Positions 49,362 through 62,574 of a DNA stretch of 64,000 nt are shown here, one piece after another. The stretch covers positions 744,001 to 808,000 of the forward strand of contig JAFBJZ010000939.1 in assembly GCA_016785225.1 (NCBI GenBank), written 5' to 3'. The first letter of the stretch is position 1. Each line of letters begins with the position of its first letter. The position numbers and the translations under genes were made by a program. The DNA comes from Psettodes erumei. Lineage: Eukaryota; Chordata; Actinopteri; Pleuronectiformes; Psettodidae. The notes under the pieces were generated by a model. It ran no database searches and was not told where the DNA came from. It worked only from the letters and a program-made list of their open reading frames with translations.

Positions 49362-51330
49362 TTCCAGTTCATATTTATTGTATTCCTCTTTCTTTTGCTG
49401 CCAGTTAAAAATAAGATGTTTTATTTTGAATATCACTTTGCAGGTAGCATCTTACTGTTACAATGAGCCGACGTTGCACCTAAAATGTTTAATATACATC
49501 CACAGTAAGACACATGTGCATTGAATATATTTAACCTCCTGAGTTTGCAAGAATAGAAAATGAAACTGTGTATTTTTGTTGAGTCAAGTAAGACACTGTT
49601 TTCAGGTCTGAGCTTATAGTGAAATGGATGGGTGGTGTACACTGCTCCAACTTCTCTCTGTTGTGCTATGTTTATCCACATACTCACTGCGTAACTCCTT
49701 GTAAAGGAAGTTGAAACACTGTATGAGCAAACGTGTTCGACATTTATGTTTGACAGAGCATCACATCTCTCTCCTGTGCAGGATAATAAACCAACATTTG
49801 CAGTTGCTCAGGCAAAGACAAAACACTTCCAGAAAACAAAAGGGAACGGGAGCACACTCCACGTAACAGCAGAAATTCAATCAGCAGAATTGTTTTCACG
49901 ATAAATGGTACTATGCCCGAGTAGCCCTGTGTTTATAACGCTGAACTTTGACTTGATGTAAAACACAAAGTCTTGTCAATATTGTGTGAGAAACTTGCAT
50001 TATACTCATGGTCTGCTTCACAGCAGGTTATGTGTTCAGCATGAGTTACGGTGGTGATTTACACTGGTAAGAAGTGATCCACTGTCATGACCCTGATGAC
50101 CCTAAGTTAAACATGAAGTTACCTCGCTTACCACAAACCCTGCTTCATACTACTGGCCTCGTGTACAACAGTCCTCACCAATTTCTGTTTACCGGCGTTA
50201 ATAAGTTCTACAGTGTTACTTGGTTATTTGTTAGCATTGGAATTCATTATGTGACAAATGTCAGTATAACATCATTTCAAACAGGAGGCAAATACATGAT
50301 TTGAGAGGTTTTTAAGTTCATTGTATCCAGTTAGACAGTGAACAATGGAGAATGTCTTTAAACTCATTGTTCTTTACTTTGCCTCTTCAGTTTACAGTTC
50401 TACATTGTTTTGAATTTGAACATCTAGTTTCAATATGTAAGACTGAAATAACTATTTAACTAAATAACTTAGTTAACAAAACTTTAATGACGTAAACAGC
50501 AACAACACAAATTCCTCAGTATGTCGAAGGTGGCATATCCATGAACTTGCTATTTACTATTTACCATAACACATCACAGTAAATTACTTTTTTCAAACAC
50601 ACTCGTCACTTGGTGTAAAAAATAAACAAAATCATAACTGTATTAAAACATAAAATGTCAGGGTTACAACAAAGGATGGCAACTTTGAGGCATATTTGGG
50701 CCAAGAGTTTACCGAGGGAAATAACCTTTCCTGTGCTTCTGACTGAGCATCTTCTGAACTCAAAGGACCGCGAGAGGGCGCCAAACCATAGGAAACATTT
50801 AAACACCAAACATGTTCAAAGCTGTACGTATGTGTATGTATGTATTTTTATATTGGGACTACGGAAGTAAATAAGCATTCTTGCAGGTTTAAATCAATTG
50901 CATACTGATGTTCATTAACGTGCATTGTCGCGGATGAAAAAGTAAAACAAAGTAATGATGAAATTTTGTATAGAAGATTTTTTAGGCGCAATATAACCTC
51001 CATCTTAGCTTTATTTGGAGTTTGAAGTGACACCTGAACGACATTGTACATTGAAAGCCAAGAAAAACCCTGAACTACTATACAGTAGTTACAGGTACGA
51101 GTAGTACGGGTCTACAGTACATATACACAGTGATTATGTATCTAAGCGGAAGCCCTCAAAATAACTTAAGTGGTATAACACATGTTTGTATAGTAAAATA
51201 AAATGGAGGAATTAAGGAGTTAAATCTTTTCCTTTCTTGCAAGTAACCTTGGAGCTGCCGTTGTCGTCATTGTGGAACCGTTGTATTTCCCTCTCAGTTT
51301 CCGGTCGGAGCATTACTTCGGGGACACGAA
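49362..51330. other. Intergenic gap and ndufv3 promoter
   Basis: I see no exon or RNA gene here. The last 100 bases before the ndufv3 start codon include a TTCCGG ETS-type site (about 51299), common in promoters of respiratory genes. A 'ccctctcag' before it could be a 5'UTR acceptor. Confidence 0.5.
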
Positions 51331-54300
51331 ATGGCGACCTCCTTGCTGCGCATAGGGCGACTGGGTTCTCTCAAGGTAATACGAGTTGAATTGTATCCCA
51401 GACGTTTTACAGCACCGTAACTGGACTCGGCGTAGCGTTTCTTCGGATATCTGGCGGGGTCTCTTCTTCCGGAGAGACCTTCACCGAAACAAAGTGGAGA
51501 CGGCAGGTCCCTGAACGTAACAACACCTGACGCACCTCCGAGCTACTACGTCCAAACACAAACAGAACTACATTGTAACACATTTAATGCGCAAACTCAA
51601 ACCTGGACTAGGCCACTAACATTTAATTAGCTGTTTGTTTTCATTGGATTTGTACCCTTGAGTTTGTTTGAACTCATTAGCAGTGCGCGATATGGTGTTG
51701 TATATATAAAGTATATGTTTAAGTTGATTTTTTAAATTAGCCTTTTCTAGTTAGAACAATGTATTTGTAAATGAAATAACCAACAAATCAATTAAAGCCT
51801 TAGTTTTGCTACATGCCATTGCTGTTGATTGATTACAAGGTCCAAAATGGGGGGTACACCAAAGCCATATGACATCCGTAGCACCCACCACAATAAAAGA
51901 CCGCTGAGAGCATACCAAGCTGATGCAGCTGTGTACAGCTGTGTGTGTGGCATTTCACTTCTCCCACGTCTCCGGGTATAATATTTGACTGATATTACAC
52001 TGTTGTTCTCTCAGTGCTGTGACAGTCATTTGAATCAGAGGTGTTGTTGAGGTTGACTGAAGCTCAAACAGTGAAACAGTGAGTCAGTCGAAAGGCGAGG
52101 TAAAAATACTCTCACTTTAAGGACAGTGAGATGTGCATGGCTGCTTTCGAGCAGAAACAGTGCAAGTTTTGTTACTTTGCTCACTACAAACATATCTTAT
52201 GTCATGTTACCATCCAATCAGGAGTCAGTATCACTGTGAACACATTACGGTGTGGATGAGGAAAAAAAGCACTTGAGTATTTTGTTGGGTAATAATACTT
52301 ATTATGAAATAATTATTGGAAATGTTCATTTTGTATGAAATAATGTCAAAAGATGGTATTTTATTCAATATGTTTGACAATGACTACGCTTGAATGACTC
52401 ATTAGTTGCTGCTCATAGTCAATCACTTAAAGGTATAAATATGATATTTGGTTGTGGCTGTTGTTATCACAGGACTGTAGAAAAACGGGAGGGGTTACAA
52501 ACTACAGATTACAGTACACCTAGCAGTAAAACATGGCTCAGGATTCAAGGAAGGAAGCTTGTGATTCCAAGTGAGCTGGTTCCCAGTGAGTCACTGCCCA
52601 CATCTCAATCAGTGGTTGTGGCAGTTCAGGTAGGTCTGGTGGTGGTGTGTTCAAGGACTGGCTGTTTTCATGGCTGGGAAAACAACCATGCCAGTCTGAG
52701 CTTTATAGACAGTGACATTGTCTTCCTGAGCGAGAGGCCCATAAATGGGCAGGCAGTGGTGAAGAGCGTCCGCAGAGACACATTGACAGCCACAGTTACT
52801 CTTAAACACCCATCCACCCACAGAGACTGTGTCGACAGAGGGTTATCACGTCAGTCACTGCTGATTGAGTAGAGCTGAACTCTCAGCTCTTCCCAAACAG
52901 AAAACACATGACGCAAACCTGATGGCAGGTCAACAAAAGAGCGTGTCACTCTGACTACCAGGCCACTTCCTGTGACATAACATGAGTGCATCCGATAAGA
53001 GGGTTGCACAGGGATAACAGGGTTCTGGTCATACTGTAGCGTCCTACTCTTTTTGAACAAACCATTCCATTTTTTCTTTTTTCTTTTGTATTCTACCCTT
53101 TGTGTGTTTTCTGCTGCATTTTTCTGTTGAGTGCTGAGGTTCCTTTGCTTTTCCACAGTGCCTCCAGTTTGAGAGTGGGAGCATCCTGTGGAGATGCTCG
53201 CCTGCTTCGTTCTGCACTCGCACTGAAGAACCCCCGAGTCCCACGAAGGCAAAGGCAACGCGCAAGAGTAAGACTGCCTGTAAAGTTTGAAATGTCGGTG
53301 GTTGATATTGTGTATTCATTTTTTATTCATAATTTCCCATGCTATATGCATATACGAGCTCTAAGATTTAAAGCTGTGTTGATTTTAAAGCTTAACAACA
53401 TTTCTTTTTACAGTACAAAACCTGTGCCATAAGGACTAAAGGGTTTCTCTCTTCCAGTCTTCCATTCTCCCCAGAAAAATTCAATGATAACATTACGTGC
53501 TTGTGACTGTAAATACTGTTTGTATGTTTGATGAATGAATGTCATGTTGCAGTAATTACATTCTCATTTTGAGCTGCGGAAGATGAGATTCCAGGAAAGC
53601 CGATTTGGGTGCACGATGAAGTGTTAGCCACTGTAAATGTGTCTCATTATTAACTGCACTTGTCCCATTTACCGTTTTCCTCAGCAGCAGAGGCTCCGGA
53701 GGAGAGAGCAGCCCTGCTAGCCTACAAGACTGCGGTTGCCTTCCCACATAGAATTTCACAGCCTGTGGTTTCCCCAACACAGTCTCTAGGTTTAGCTGAA
53801 GCAGCAGCTGCAGTGCCTGCCGCTGTCATCAGTGAACCGGAGGCTGCAGCTGCCTCCTCACATCCAGCTCCCGACCCAGATGTAGCTCAGGTTATTGCTG
53901 ACACGCCTCCACCTGCTGTTGATGCAACAGCTGCTAATGCAGGCGATGAAACAACAGCACTGGCTGAAACTCCAGCTGTAGCCTCAGATGGTGCTGCCCC
54001 ACCTGCGGCGCTCTCATCTGAGCCTGGTGACCCAGCAGCTGATGGATCATCCTCCTCATCATCCAGTGACTCGGATTCTGACTCTGACTCTGACTCTGAG
54101 GACGAGAAGTCTGAGGTGAAGCCTAAAACCAAGACATCCCCACCAGAGATGGCAGAACCTGCTATGAAAGAACAAGCAGAAGTCCGTGAGGTAACATCAG
54201 AGGTGAAGGAAGAAGTTCATGAAAATAAGAAAGACGTTCCACCAAAACTTTCCTCTGCTGCTGGGATGGTACAGGAGCAGGCTCCAGCAGCAGCAGTGGC

Positions 54301-56808
54301 AACCACAGAGGCAGCTCAAGCTATCACAGAGAAAGCCAGTGTCAGCTCTGAGGAACTAGTGGATTCTGCCCCTGAGATGCATACTAACACAGAAGACACT
54401 CCAGAGGTCACTGTCTCCAGCCCTCAAGTTTCAGCTGAAGCTGTAGAGAAACCTGCTCCACAACTGACTGAAGACATTGCATCTCCCGCTGCCCCTGATA
54501 TCCAAGTAGAAACCTCAGCTGAAGATGTGAGTCCCGAAAATATCTCAGTCGATGCTCCTGCTGAAACCATGGAAGCCACCCCAGCAGAATGTGCCCCTGC
54601 TGAAGCTGCACCTGCCGAAGCTGCCCCAGAGCCTTTAGATGCTGAAGCAGTTTGTGAGACTGCAGATGATGATGTTTCTATCCCTGTGAAAAGTGCCGAA
54701 GAGCTGAGGGACCCTGCTGCAGTGGAAGCTGAAGCTGCAGAAGTGGAGCTGCAGGTGGAGGCCCCAGTTGAACCATCTGAGGGTACACACTACACCACCC
54801 TTCCCCCCAAATCTCTGTTTCTGTCTTCCCTCTTTGTGGATCTTAAAGTCCTCATATATAAGCATCCTTTTCTCTGTCCTGCATACCACACTGTGTACTT
54901 TTAAGGTTAACCACACATCAACTCCCTCACATACAGTAGTTGCTGTTGCTTTCACAGATTTCTATATATCATCCCTGGATTTTTTTCAATTTTGTTCCAC
55001 CACTGTAACATCTAACCTCCCATTGCATTGGTTTTCAGTGTGCTTGTTTTGCATGAGGTGGCTGTATGTGCTTGCGGGGAGTTTTGGTGCATTCCTTTAC
55101 CCTCTGCATTTTCAGTGTGATCAGGGTGATGTTGGGCCTTGCATACTGTGACACTAATCCTGCTCACGTTTCTGCTTTCTCACCCGTCCTCTTTTTTTTA
55201 AAAAATCCCACTCGCCCAGCCACTCCTCGCACTTTCCAAATCCATTGTCATTCAGAGTAGCTCACTCATATTTTTTGCATTATGATCATTTTATTTTTTT
55301 CAGTACTTTTCTCACTTTGACTCATCGTTGTTGCGTATAGTGCTGCTGTTTGTATGGCATATAGGTTTCAAGATTTATGAGTTAATGTTGCAGGTAGTAA
55401 TGACACTGTGCCGGGTAATACTAATGCTAACAGTAATGTTAGAATGCACATGGTTATACCGTGGTTATAGGGAATACTTATTAAAAGCCCCCCTGTCCCT
55501 GACAACAGCTGGACGAGCACATCTGGGAATGCCTGGAGTCATTGGAAGCATTTCAGGAAACAGGATCACAAATGACCTTGTTGGATTAAAAGTTCATATC
55601 TCATATTATGAGCACTGCACACCAAACTGATTAGCAGCTACCAGCCAATGTTAAGCAATGGCTCTCACAGCATCAAATCCTAATGATTTCTATAACTATA
55701 GCTATGTATGTTTTTGTTGTTGTTGTTGTTAAATCAATGCTTTTCTGACCTGTTGGGTCATCCTGCTTCCTGAAACAACTTCCTTCTCACTTTGGTCAGT
55801 TGTCTAACCACTGGTTCACTACTCTTTTTTTAACTTCACAAATCTGTTGCTCACCCAAAATTCTTTGAAATAAGCACTGCATCAATTTCTGAAGAAATGT
55901 AAATTTGTTTTAAATGTATTTCTCTCTGATTGTGGAATTGTTTGTTTTCTCTGTTTGATAAATTTATAACCTTACTCTTAAAATGTTGGAATACAGCTAC
56001 AGTGCTGTTGCTTGTTGAGGAGTTTTCAAGACAGGTTTAAATGTAGCGGTACATTGGTATTGATATTGGTAAAAGAACATTAAGCATCTGTGTCTAATCA
56101 AAAGTATCAAAGTCTTGTTTCAGAAACACTATGATTTTTGACTTGTTTCCCTTTTGGAAAATCAATTTCATGCGTGTTTCTGGCAGTGTTATTATTGTGT
56201 TAGTATGGGCTGTCTTTACTGCCTGCAAGCGCGTTTACTTTCACACGCTTTCCTCTCACAAACATGTTCCTTGAGACTTTTCACACCAATGTGTCTCCAC
56301 ACACTGTTGGAGGTAATGCAGCCTGCCGCCATAGGAAATGCTCCACTATAAACCACCTTTGTCAACATGCGTGAATACGTAAATTTGTGGTCTCCTCAAA
56401 AACCTTTAGAAATATTTTCAGAGTAGGTCAGTTTCATTCTCGTCCTATAGGTTAACAGAAATACATACTGTAGATCAAGTATTAAATACAGCCTTGTCAC
56501 CTGGAAAATGATTAACCGTAACAAAGACATAATAAAGACAGAGCTGTTTTTGTATGTTTTACCACATGACCAGCAGGAAGATCTGAGATACTAATCCTTA
56601 TACCTGACTCAACTTTCTGACATGCCTTTGTTTTTTCCCTCCTTTTGCAGAGGCTGCAGTGGTGGCACCTCCAGAGCCCGAGGAGCCGTTTGACAACAGC
56701 ACTTATAAAAACTACCAGCACCACAGCTACAACCCCTTCACATTCGCTGACCTGGATGTAGAGATGGCCAAGTTTCGTCTTCCCCAGCCCTCCTCTGGCA
56801 GACGCTAG
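51331..56808 (+). CDS. ndufv3: NADH dehydrogenase [ubiquinone] flavoprotein 3, mitochondrial
   Basis: NDUFV3 is a supernumerary subunit of the NADH-oxidising N module of complex I. Exons: 51331-51375 (MATSLLRIGRLGSLK, presequence-like), 53159-53267, 53685-54782 (long-isoform cassette, phase 1/1) and 56651-56808. With exon 3 the product is 469 aa (human long form 473); without it, 103 aa (human short form 108). The C-terminal exon carries the diagnostic EEPFDNSTYKNYQHHSY, then FTFADLDVEMAKFRLPQPSS, matching the human EPFDNTTYKNLQHHDY and KFRMPQPSSG. Exon 3 has PEERAALLAYKTA (human PKERGKLLATQTA) and a Ser/Asp-rich acidic run also present in the human long form. The gene follows the chimeric gene in tandem and precedes pknox1. 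Relative isoform abundance cannot be told from the sequence. Confidence 0.95.
53685..54782 (+). other. ndufv3: Long-isoform cassette exon 3 of ndufv3
   Basis: This 1098-bp exon is phase 1 at both ends, so it is skippable in frame. The 3' splice site reads TCAGCAGCAGAG, offering three possible AGs (exon start 53685, 53688 or 53691) that change the junction by 0, 1 or 2 residues. Its content is Ala/Glu/Pro-rich with a SSSSSSSDSDSDSDSDSEDE tract around 54047-54105, likely a CK2-type phosphorylation target. Confidence 0.9.
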
Positions 56809-56948
56809 AGGAGCTGGCCCTGGCTGCAAAGCTTTATATCAGCTCAGAGACAGGTTAGGGTTAGGGGATGGTGCTTTGCCCCCCCCCCCAATCCACCCTC
56901 ACCCACCCACCTGTCACAGCATGCATTCAGCTGTTAAAATGTCATATT

Positions 56949-56954
56949 ATTAAA
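56949..56954 (+). promoter_or_regulatory. ndufv3: ndufv3 polyadenylation signal (ATTAAA)
   Basis: The common variant signal ATTAAA lies about 140 bases after the TAG stop codon. An unbroken C run (about 56880-56890) lies between them. Confidence 0.5.
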
Positions 56955-57329
56955 GTTCAACCAATAGGAAATGAAGTCTGAATTTGCCTGGTGTGACTGT
57001 TTTGTCTTACATAAAGGATTAAGTGTATAAAGCGAGAGGCAAAGATCAAACGGTTCTTTTTTGCTGCTTTTCTTCCTTGGGGGCATCATTTGAATAGAGC
57101 TGAATGTGCAAGTGCTTTATCTGTATTCTATTTTAATAATTACAATTTTGACTTTCTAGCCTGCCTCTTTGCACACAATGTCCTAATTATCCTAGCTATA
57201 TGCGTTTTGTAAAGGAAAAATCAGCATCTGTTGTTGTCTTTGTGTGTTAGCGTGTGGATGATGAGAATATATGCATAAAGGCGTGTAAGACTGGAGCTAT
57301 ACATAGAAAATGTGTTGTGTATTGAGGGC

Positions 57330-57530
57330 AGTGAATAGCGTTTGCGAGCGAAAACCCCAGCAGGGTGCAGAGGGACTGGCAGACAGCAGGACGTCATGTC
57401 TCCGCCTACCTCATAAATATTCATTAGCCGAGCGCCCCTGCGTGCCCTTACGCGATGACGCAACGCGACAACTGCGGGTCCCGATTGCTGCAGCCGCTTG
57501 TCAGTGTGACGAAGATTGGCACTCAGGTAA
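57330..57530 (+). promoter_or_regulatory. pknox1: pknox1 promoter and non-coding first exon
   Basis: GC and CpG content rise sharply here, with CGCGATGACGCAACGCGAC around 57451 containing a CRE/ATF-like TGACGCAA. A strong splice donor, ACTCAG|gtaagc, ends a presumed 5'UTR exon at 57526. The next exon (59063-59175) holds the start codon. The transcription start cannot be placed from sequence. Confidence 0.6.
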
Positions 57531-59124
57531 GCTGTCACTCAAAATCCCTCTTTTTCCGTTCCCTATCAATCAAACAATCTGGGCCGCACGCAAAAATGCC
57601 CCGGGGCGAGGAGTGCGGACGTAGTCAGGGCAGCGGAGTGTATCTTTGGAAGGGAAACAGAAACGGCAGAGCTCCGGGAAGAATAAAAACTGTATACAAG
57701 AGGGGGGTGGGGGGTAAAAAAAAATATGTCGGCGTTTTGGGGGCAGAGGAGGATTGTGGAGAAGCAAAGGGCGAGAGAGCTAGAAACGAGGCCCGACAGT
57801 TGTATGTTGCCGCGGAGGGGAGGGGAAGGATAGGGCGGCTGTCCCCGCTTGATTGATTGACTGATGAGGGAAGGATTTGAGGATCAACCGGGCTAGCCTG
57901 GTGCGCACAGTGCCTCTTAATATCACTGCATTACAGTACACAACCGACATTATTCATTTATAATATTATTCATATAAATAACAATTTCAGAAACAGTGAA
58001 GCGACCGATGCTGTGTTGTTATTTGGACAAGCGGCTTGTATCGTATCAATCCGCAGCGGGGTCTTTTTTTGTACCTGGCTAGCTAGTTTAGCTTGTTTTT
58101 TGGCAATGATTCCCGTCGCTACATATAGCGCTTTGCATTTTGGGTGCACCGTGCCACCACGAGAAACACCTTAAAGTTATCATATAGCTATAATGCTAAC
58201 GTTAGCTGCACCTCGGCCAAACAGTTGTTTTTTCGATTTATCCTCAGATTGAGCTCGCGAGCTAACGCGAATGTGGGGTTAGCGTAACACACTAGCTCGC
58301 TGAAGATAGTGGAAAAACAAAGCATACTCCAACCGAGCTGCTTTTTCTGCGGATAATACTAATGTTATACTAAATGATAGCTGGCTAACCATAGTCAAGA
58401 GCTGTTCTTAAATTTTAATTTCCTCCTTGCCGCCACAAATGGTGACTGCGTAGCTAACACTAGGCTAAAAGCTAAGTTCATCATGGTGGGTGTGTTAATA
58501 TCAGTTACGGGATATCTTTAACATATGTTCCTTACTGTTGGAACAGCGCTCCTCTGGACCTCTGTCAGCCTCCGCTTGTATTAAATATGTAGTGCGGACA
58601 CATTTTGCACATTATTATCAATAAATATCATAATCGTTTTGTAAACGCAGTCCCTTTTATAAACGTGACTCTCCTTTTCTCAGTATCTTTACATGCAGTT
58701 GATTTGCCCAGATGTGTTAACTACATTAGGACAGAACATGTTTTATTACTTGTGCTGTTGTCCTGCAATTCCTTCAAACCATACACATTCTTGTCTTATT
58801 TACGTAGTAAATATTTGAGCATAAGTTAGTAGGTTTTTAATATTTACCCATAGTAATTTCACATTAAAGTGTATTAATGTTCAACGTCAGTTATTTGTAG
58901 TAATAAATGAAGCTTGCTTCATCTCCATCACAAAGCCCAGTTTACCAAGCGAACAATAATTACATTTTGACAGCATGATAGTTACAATATCTAAGCGTGA
59001 GCATGCCTACAGTACAGGCTTGTGTTACCGGTAGTCTAACTGAAACTATATGCATTGTGCAGGTTGGCCACCTGTCCCCGCTCCCTATAATGCCCCAGTG
59101 TTTGCAGCGTCTGCAGTGAACGTG

Positions 59125-62090
59125 ATGGCAGCCCAGTCGGTGTCCATAGACAAGTATCCAAAGGGAGAGCAGCAGGTGGGTGAGACCCAACCTTCTCTAC
59201 CTGGCCACGCTGCACCTTCAACCACAACACTGAAAAAGAACGACACCTAAATGGTTCAGGCTACACCTCTGTTCTGCACTCTTTGGCCCTGGATCATCCA
59301 GTTATTTTTAGTGCAGATGAGTCAGCCTGGATAGCCTAACAAAGGGAAACTCTTTGTGCACTTAACACACAAGCAATGTTCATTTCATCACATCAGTTTC
59401 AGTTATCTGTTAGCTGTGAGCTTGTCTGTCTGTGACAGGCCACCATAAGTAAATCACTGTATGAGAGGCACTGATGCAATATAAAGCCATTTTTATACCT
59501 AGTATTTTTGTATCTGTGCTTGGTTAAATTCCTAATAAAACCTATTTATTCTAGTGCCAAATTTGGGGGTGTCAAGAGCTGAGAATAATCTATGACTAAT
59601 GAGAATTTTTACACCCCTCGCAAGTGATTATTTTTAGCCTGTTTGTGCTCAATCTAAGTCATTGTCGGTTTCAGTCACATGGATCGGAGAGCCTGGAAGG
59701 GATCTGGGGTTGCTGGTAGACAGGCACGGTGTGAAAAAGTGTGAAAGAAATAGAGGACAATGTCCTTTGAGTGGACCTTTGCAGAGGCTCTAGTTATATT
59801 TTCATGTGTTCCTCATTAATGCACATTAGGTGAATAACGTGTACACACAACTTCTGGGCTAAATGAGAACACCTGACACGGTGGTCACCACTGTCTGGTT
59901 GTAGTTGAGCCATAGTCTGCTCACAAAGAAATGCCAGGAAATCGGAAGGTATGACAACGCAGAATGCAGAATTTGAGTGCGTCTCTCCATCAGACATGCA
60001 AAAGAGTTCTTTTCAGGTCAGAAGTACTCTGATGTCTTTCTGAAGTGCCGCCGCAAGAACATTGTCTCTCAAAAATCACAACATCTTTATGATTAGATGA
60101 AGTCCTCATACTCTTATTTGAAAATAATTCAGTTTCAGTTGGTATGAACACTGTGGGGTTTTCAGGCCATGTCCCGATGACTCTCCAAAGGGTTATACTG
60201 AAGTAAGGCTCTGTTAAGCTTTGCCCTCCAGCCACTCTTGCTTTTCACATGATGTTTTTATGTCTTTCTTTCTCTGCCTTTCTCTTCACCTCCTCCATCC
60301 GCTTCTCTCTCTCTCCATTCCTCACTTCTTGGTTTTGTCTCTCTCTGCAGATGCAAGGTGTGGTAAAGGTAAACAGTGACTCGGAGCAGAAGTTCATAGA
60401 GGGGACATTGGCAGAGGCGACCAGCCCGGCACCAACAGAGCCGCAGACACCAATGGACGCGGACAAAGCCTCCATATATCGGTAGAGCAGATTCTGCGTA
60501 TATGTGTGTTTGTTTAGCGAGAGAGAATCAGATCAACCTTCCTCTCTTTCCCCGTTTGAACGTCATTACTTTCAGACTGGCCAGACACTAAATGCTCCTG
60601 AGGAAACCTCACATGATGTCTGTGAAGTCCTCCCCTTTGTTCATGTGACTTTTATATTCTCTGTGGCGTTTGAAATTCAAGAGGGTGTGTTACCTCCTGC
60701 TGTTTTTTCTTGTCTACATTAATGGGGCTGTGCTGCCTTTTTATTATGTTCACATTGCTCATTTAAAGGCTAAGCAGGGCCTGCAAACAAGTCCCAGTGT
60801 CATGACAAGCTAATCTATGGTACAGTAACTGTAAGAAGAATACTGCAGAGGCATGTTGCTGTAGTCTTGTGTTCGCAGTAGATTAAAGACAGAGTGGATG
60901 AGGATGTCTTCACTTCATTTTGACGTGCTCGGGTATCTATGTCATCATTTGTTTTCATGTACCATTTAATACCTTTTTTGTTAAGTGGTGCATCTTGGAA
61001 GCCTGGGGCGAAAGAATAATATGTCCTGAGTGAGCCGTTCCCTTACTTGTCCCATTTTTTGTGTGTTTGTGTGTTTGTGTGTGGTGGGGGTGGGGGTGGG
61101 GGTGGGGGCACACCTTTCACAGGCACCCCCTGTTTCCTCTGTTGGCCCTGCTGTTTGAGAAGTGTGAACAGTCCACGCTGAGCTCTGAATGCATCACCTC
61201 GGCCAGCTTTGACGTGGATATCGAGAACTTCGTCCGCAGCCAGGAGAAAGAGGGCAAACCCTTCTTCAGCGAGGACCCCGAACTCGACAATTTGGTGAGA
61301 CACCTCTGCATGTGAGGCGTAGAGATGGTCAGATATCTGCTCTTGTGTGTGATTTTTTTTTTTTTTTTTTCGGTTGCCCATTTCCCCTCCAAAAATTTGG
61401 TGGAGGATTTTATTCAAACACTGAAGTACATATTGAAGTTACATTTGACTGGTTCAAAATGAGCAGGATAGAGTAGAATGTTTTTGTGTTTACTGCAAGA
61501 GAAGTCGCTAAAAAATGACCAGAGAGAGAAAGACATGTTTTGGCTCAGGCACTTTGTCTGAAATACAACACGTGCTGCAGATGAACCTGTTCCCTGACCT
61601 CTCACTGGCAGTCATTAGAATAATCCATAAGAAACACCACTTTGTAGTTTACAGGGTGCTATAAAAACAAGGTAAGGGATAAAATCACAGCCATATGCAA
61701 GCAACACAATATAAAATGGTATGGACATGAAGAAATGAAGTAGGACACAAGTGAGCAAGAAAAAAAACAGACTTTGTGAGCCAAGTGTCTGAATCCTCAA
61801 CATCTTGCACTAAACAGGACACAGGAATGGACGAACATTTAGCGACTGCCATGAACCTCTTTGTGTGTTCCCCCACCTCTGATCTCCAGATGGTGAAGGC
61901 CATCCAGGTGCTGCGGATCCACCTGCTGGAGCTGGAGAAGGTGAGCGACCTGTGCAAGGACTTCTGCAGCCGCTACATCGCCTGCCTCAAGACGAAGATG
62001 AACAGCGAGACCCTGCTGAGTGGGGAGCCGGGCAGCCCGTATTCCCCTGTCCAAGGCCAGGCCCAGAGCTTTTCACCCACCAAGACTCAG
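59125..62090 (+). CDS. pknox1: PBX/knotted 1 homeobox 1 (PREP1), 3'-partial
   Basis: PKNOX1 is a TALE homeodomain transcription factor that dimerises with PBX and acts in the nucleus. Coding exons: 59125-59175 (the exon itself starts at 59063), 60351-60481, 61123-61294 and 61890-62090. Phases agree and give 185 codons. The start MAAQSVSIDKY resembles human MMATQTLSIDSY. Next come PTEPQTPMDADKASIYRHPL, FPLLALLFEKCEQST, SASFDVDIENFVRSQEKEGK and PFFSEDPELDNL. The MEIS/PKNOX N-terminal dimerisation domain then continues with MVKAIQVLRIHLLELEK, LCKDFCSRYIACLKTKMNSE and TLLSGEPGSPYSPVQ. The exons for the homeodomain and C-terminus are not in the window and must lie downstream. Confidence 0.95.
61086..61108 (+). 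repeat. G-quadruplex-type (GGGGGT)n motif by a splice acceptor
   Basis: Four runs of five G separated by single T occupy this stretch. It ends 13 bases before the AG (61121-61122) of pknox1 exon 61123-61294, inside the region that normally binds U2AF. Confidence 0.9.
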
Positions 62091-62574
62091 GTACGCACCG
62101 TCGACTAATCAAACAGGGCTCCCTCCTGGAGAGAATTCAGATGAACAAATGTCATTTGAGTCTTCTGAATTCCAGTGCAAAACACAAACTACACCTGTAC
62201 CTCAGACTGCTAGCTGGAGTGTCAAACCACTCTGGCACTTTGGAGCATGAATATCTATTTGACTTTCCGGTACCTTGGTGATGTAGAAGGTGACGTGTCA
62301 GAGCTTTTCATTTTCATTGTTGTAGTTTGCAGTGGCATGGTGCTGTGCTGCATTATATTGAGAGAAGCTTTTCCAATATTTGGTCAGAATTTTAGGAACA
62401 CCTGTCACTACGAGCTCAATAATAAACATCGTGTAGGATGATGAGCTCTCAAACTGCAGCATAATGAACAAAGTCGTGGCAGAGATGCTGTGTTGGATTG
62501 TATAGTTACCCTGTAAAGTGGACCACTCTGGACCATATGTGCTCTTATGTTAACCGCACATCTTCCAATTAAAA

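Noticed and set aside
52390..52872. A 160-codon open frame in ndufv3 intron 1
   Set aside because: There is no recognisable domain, and no splice sites or polyadenylation signal that make it a gene. It could be a chance frame; coding status is unproven.
57310..57856. Overlapping frames of 100-133 codons near the pknox1 promoter
   Set aside because: They come from CpG-rich promoter and intron 1 sequence with few stops; the coding start of pknox1 is at 59125.
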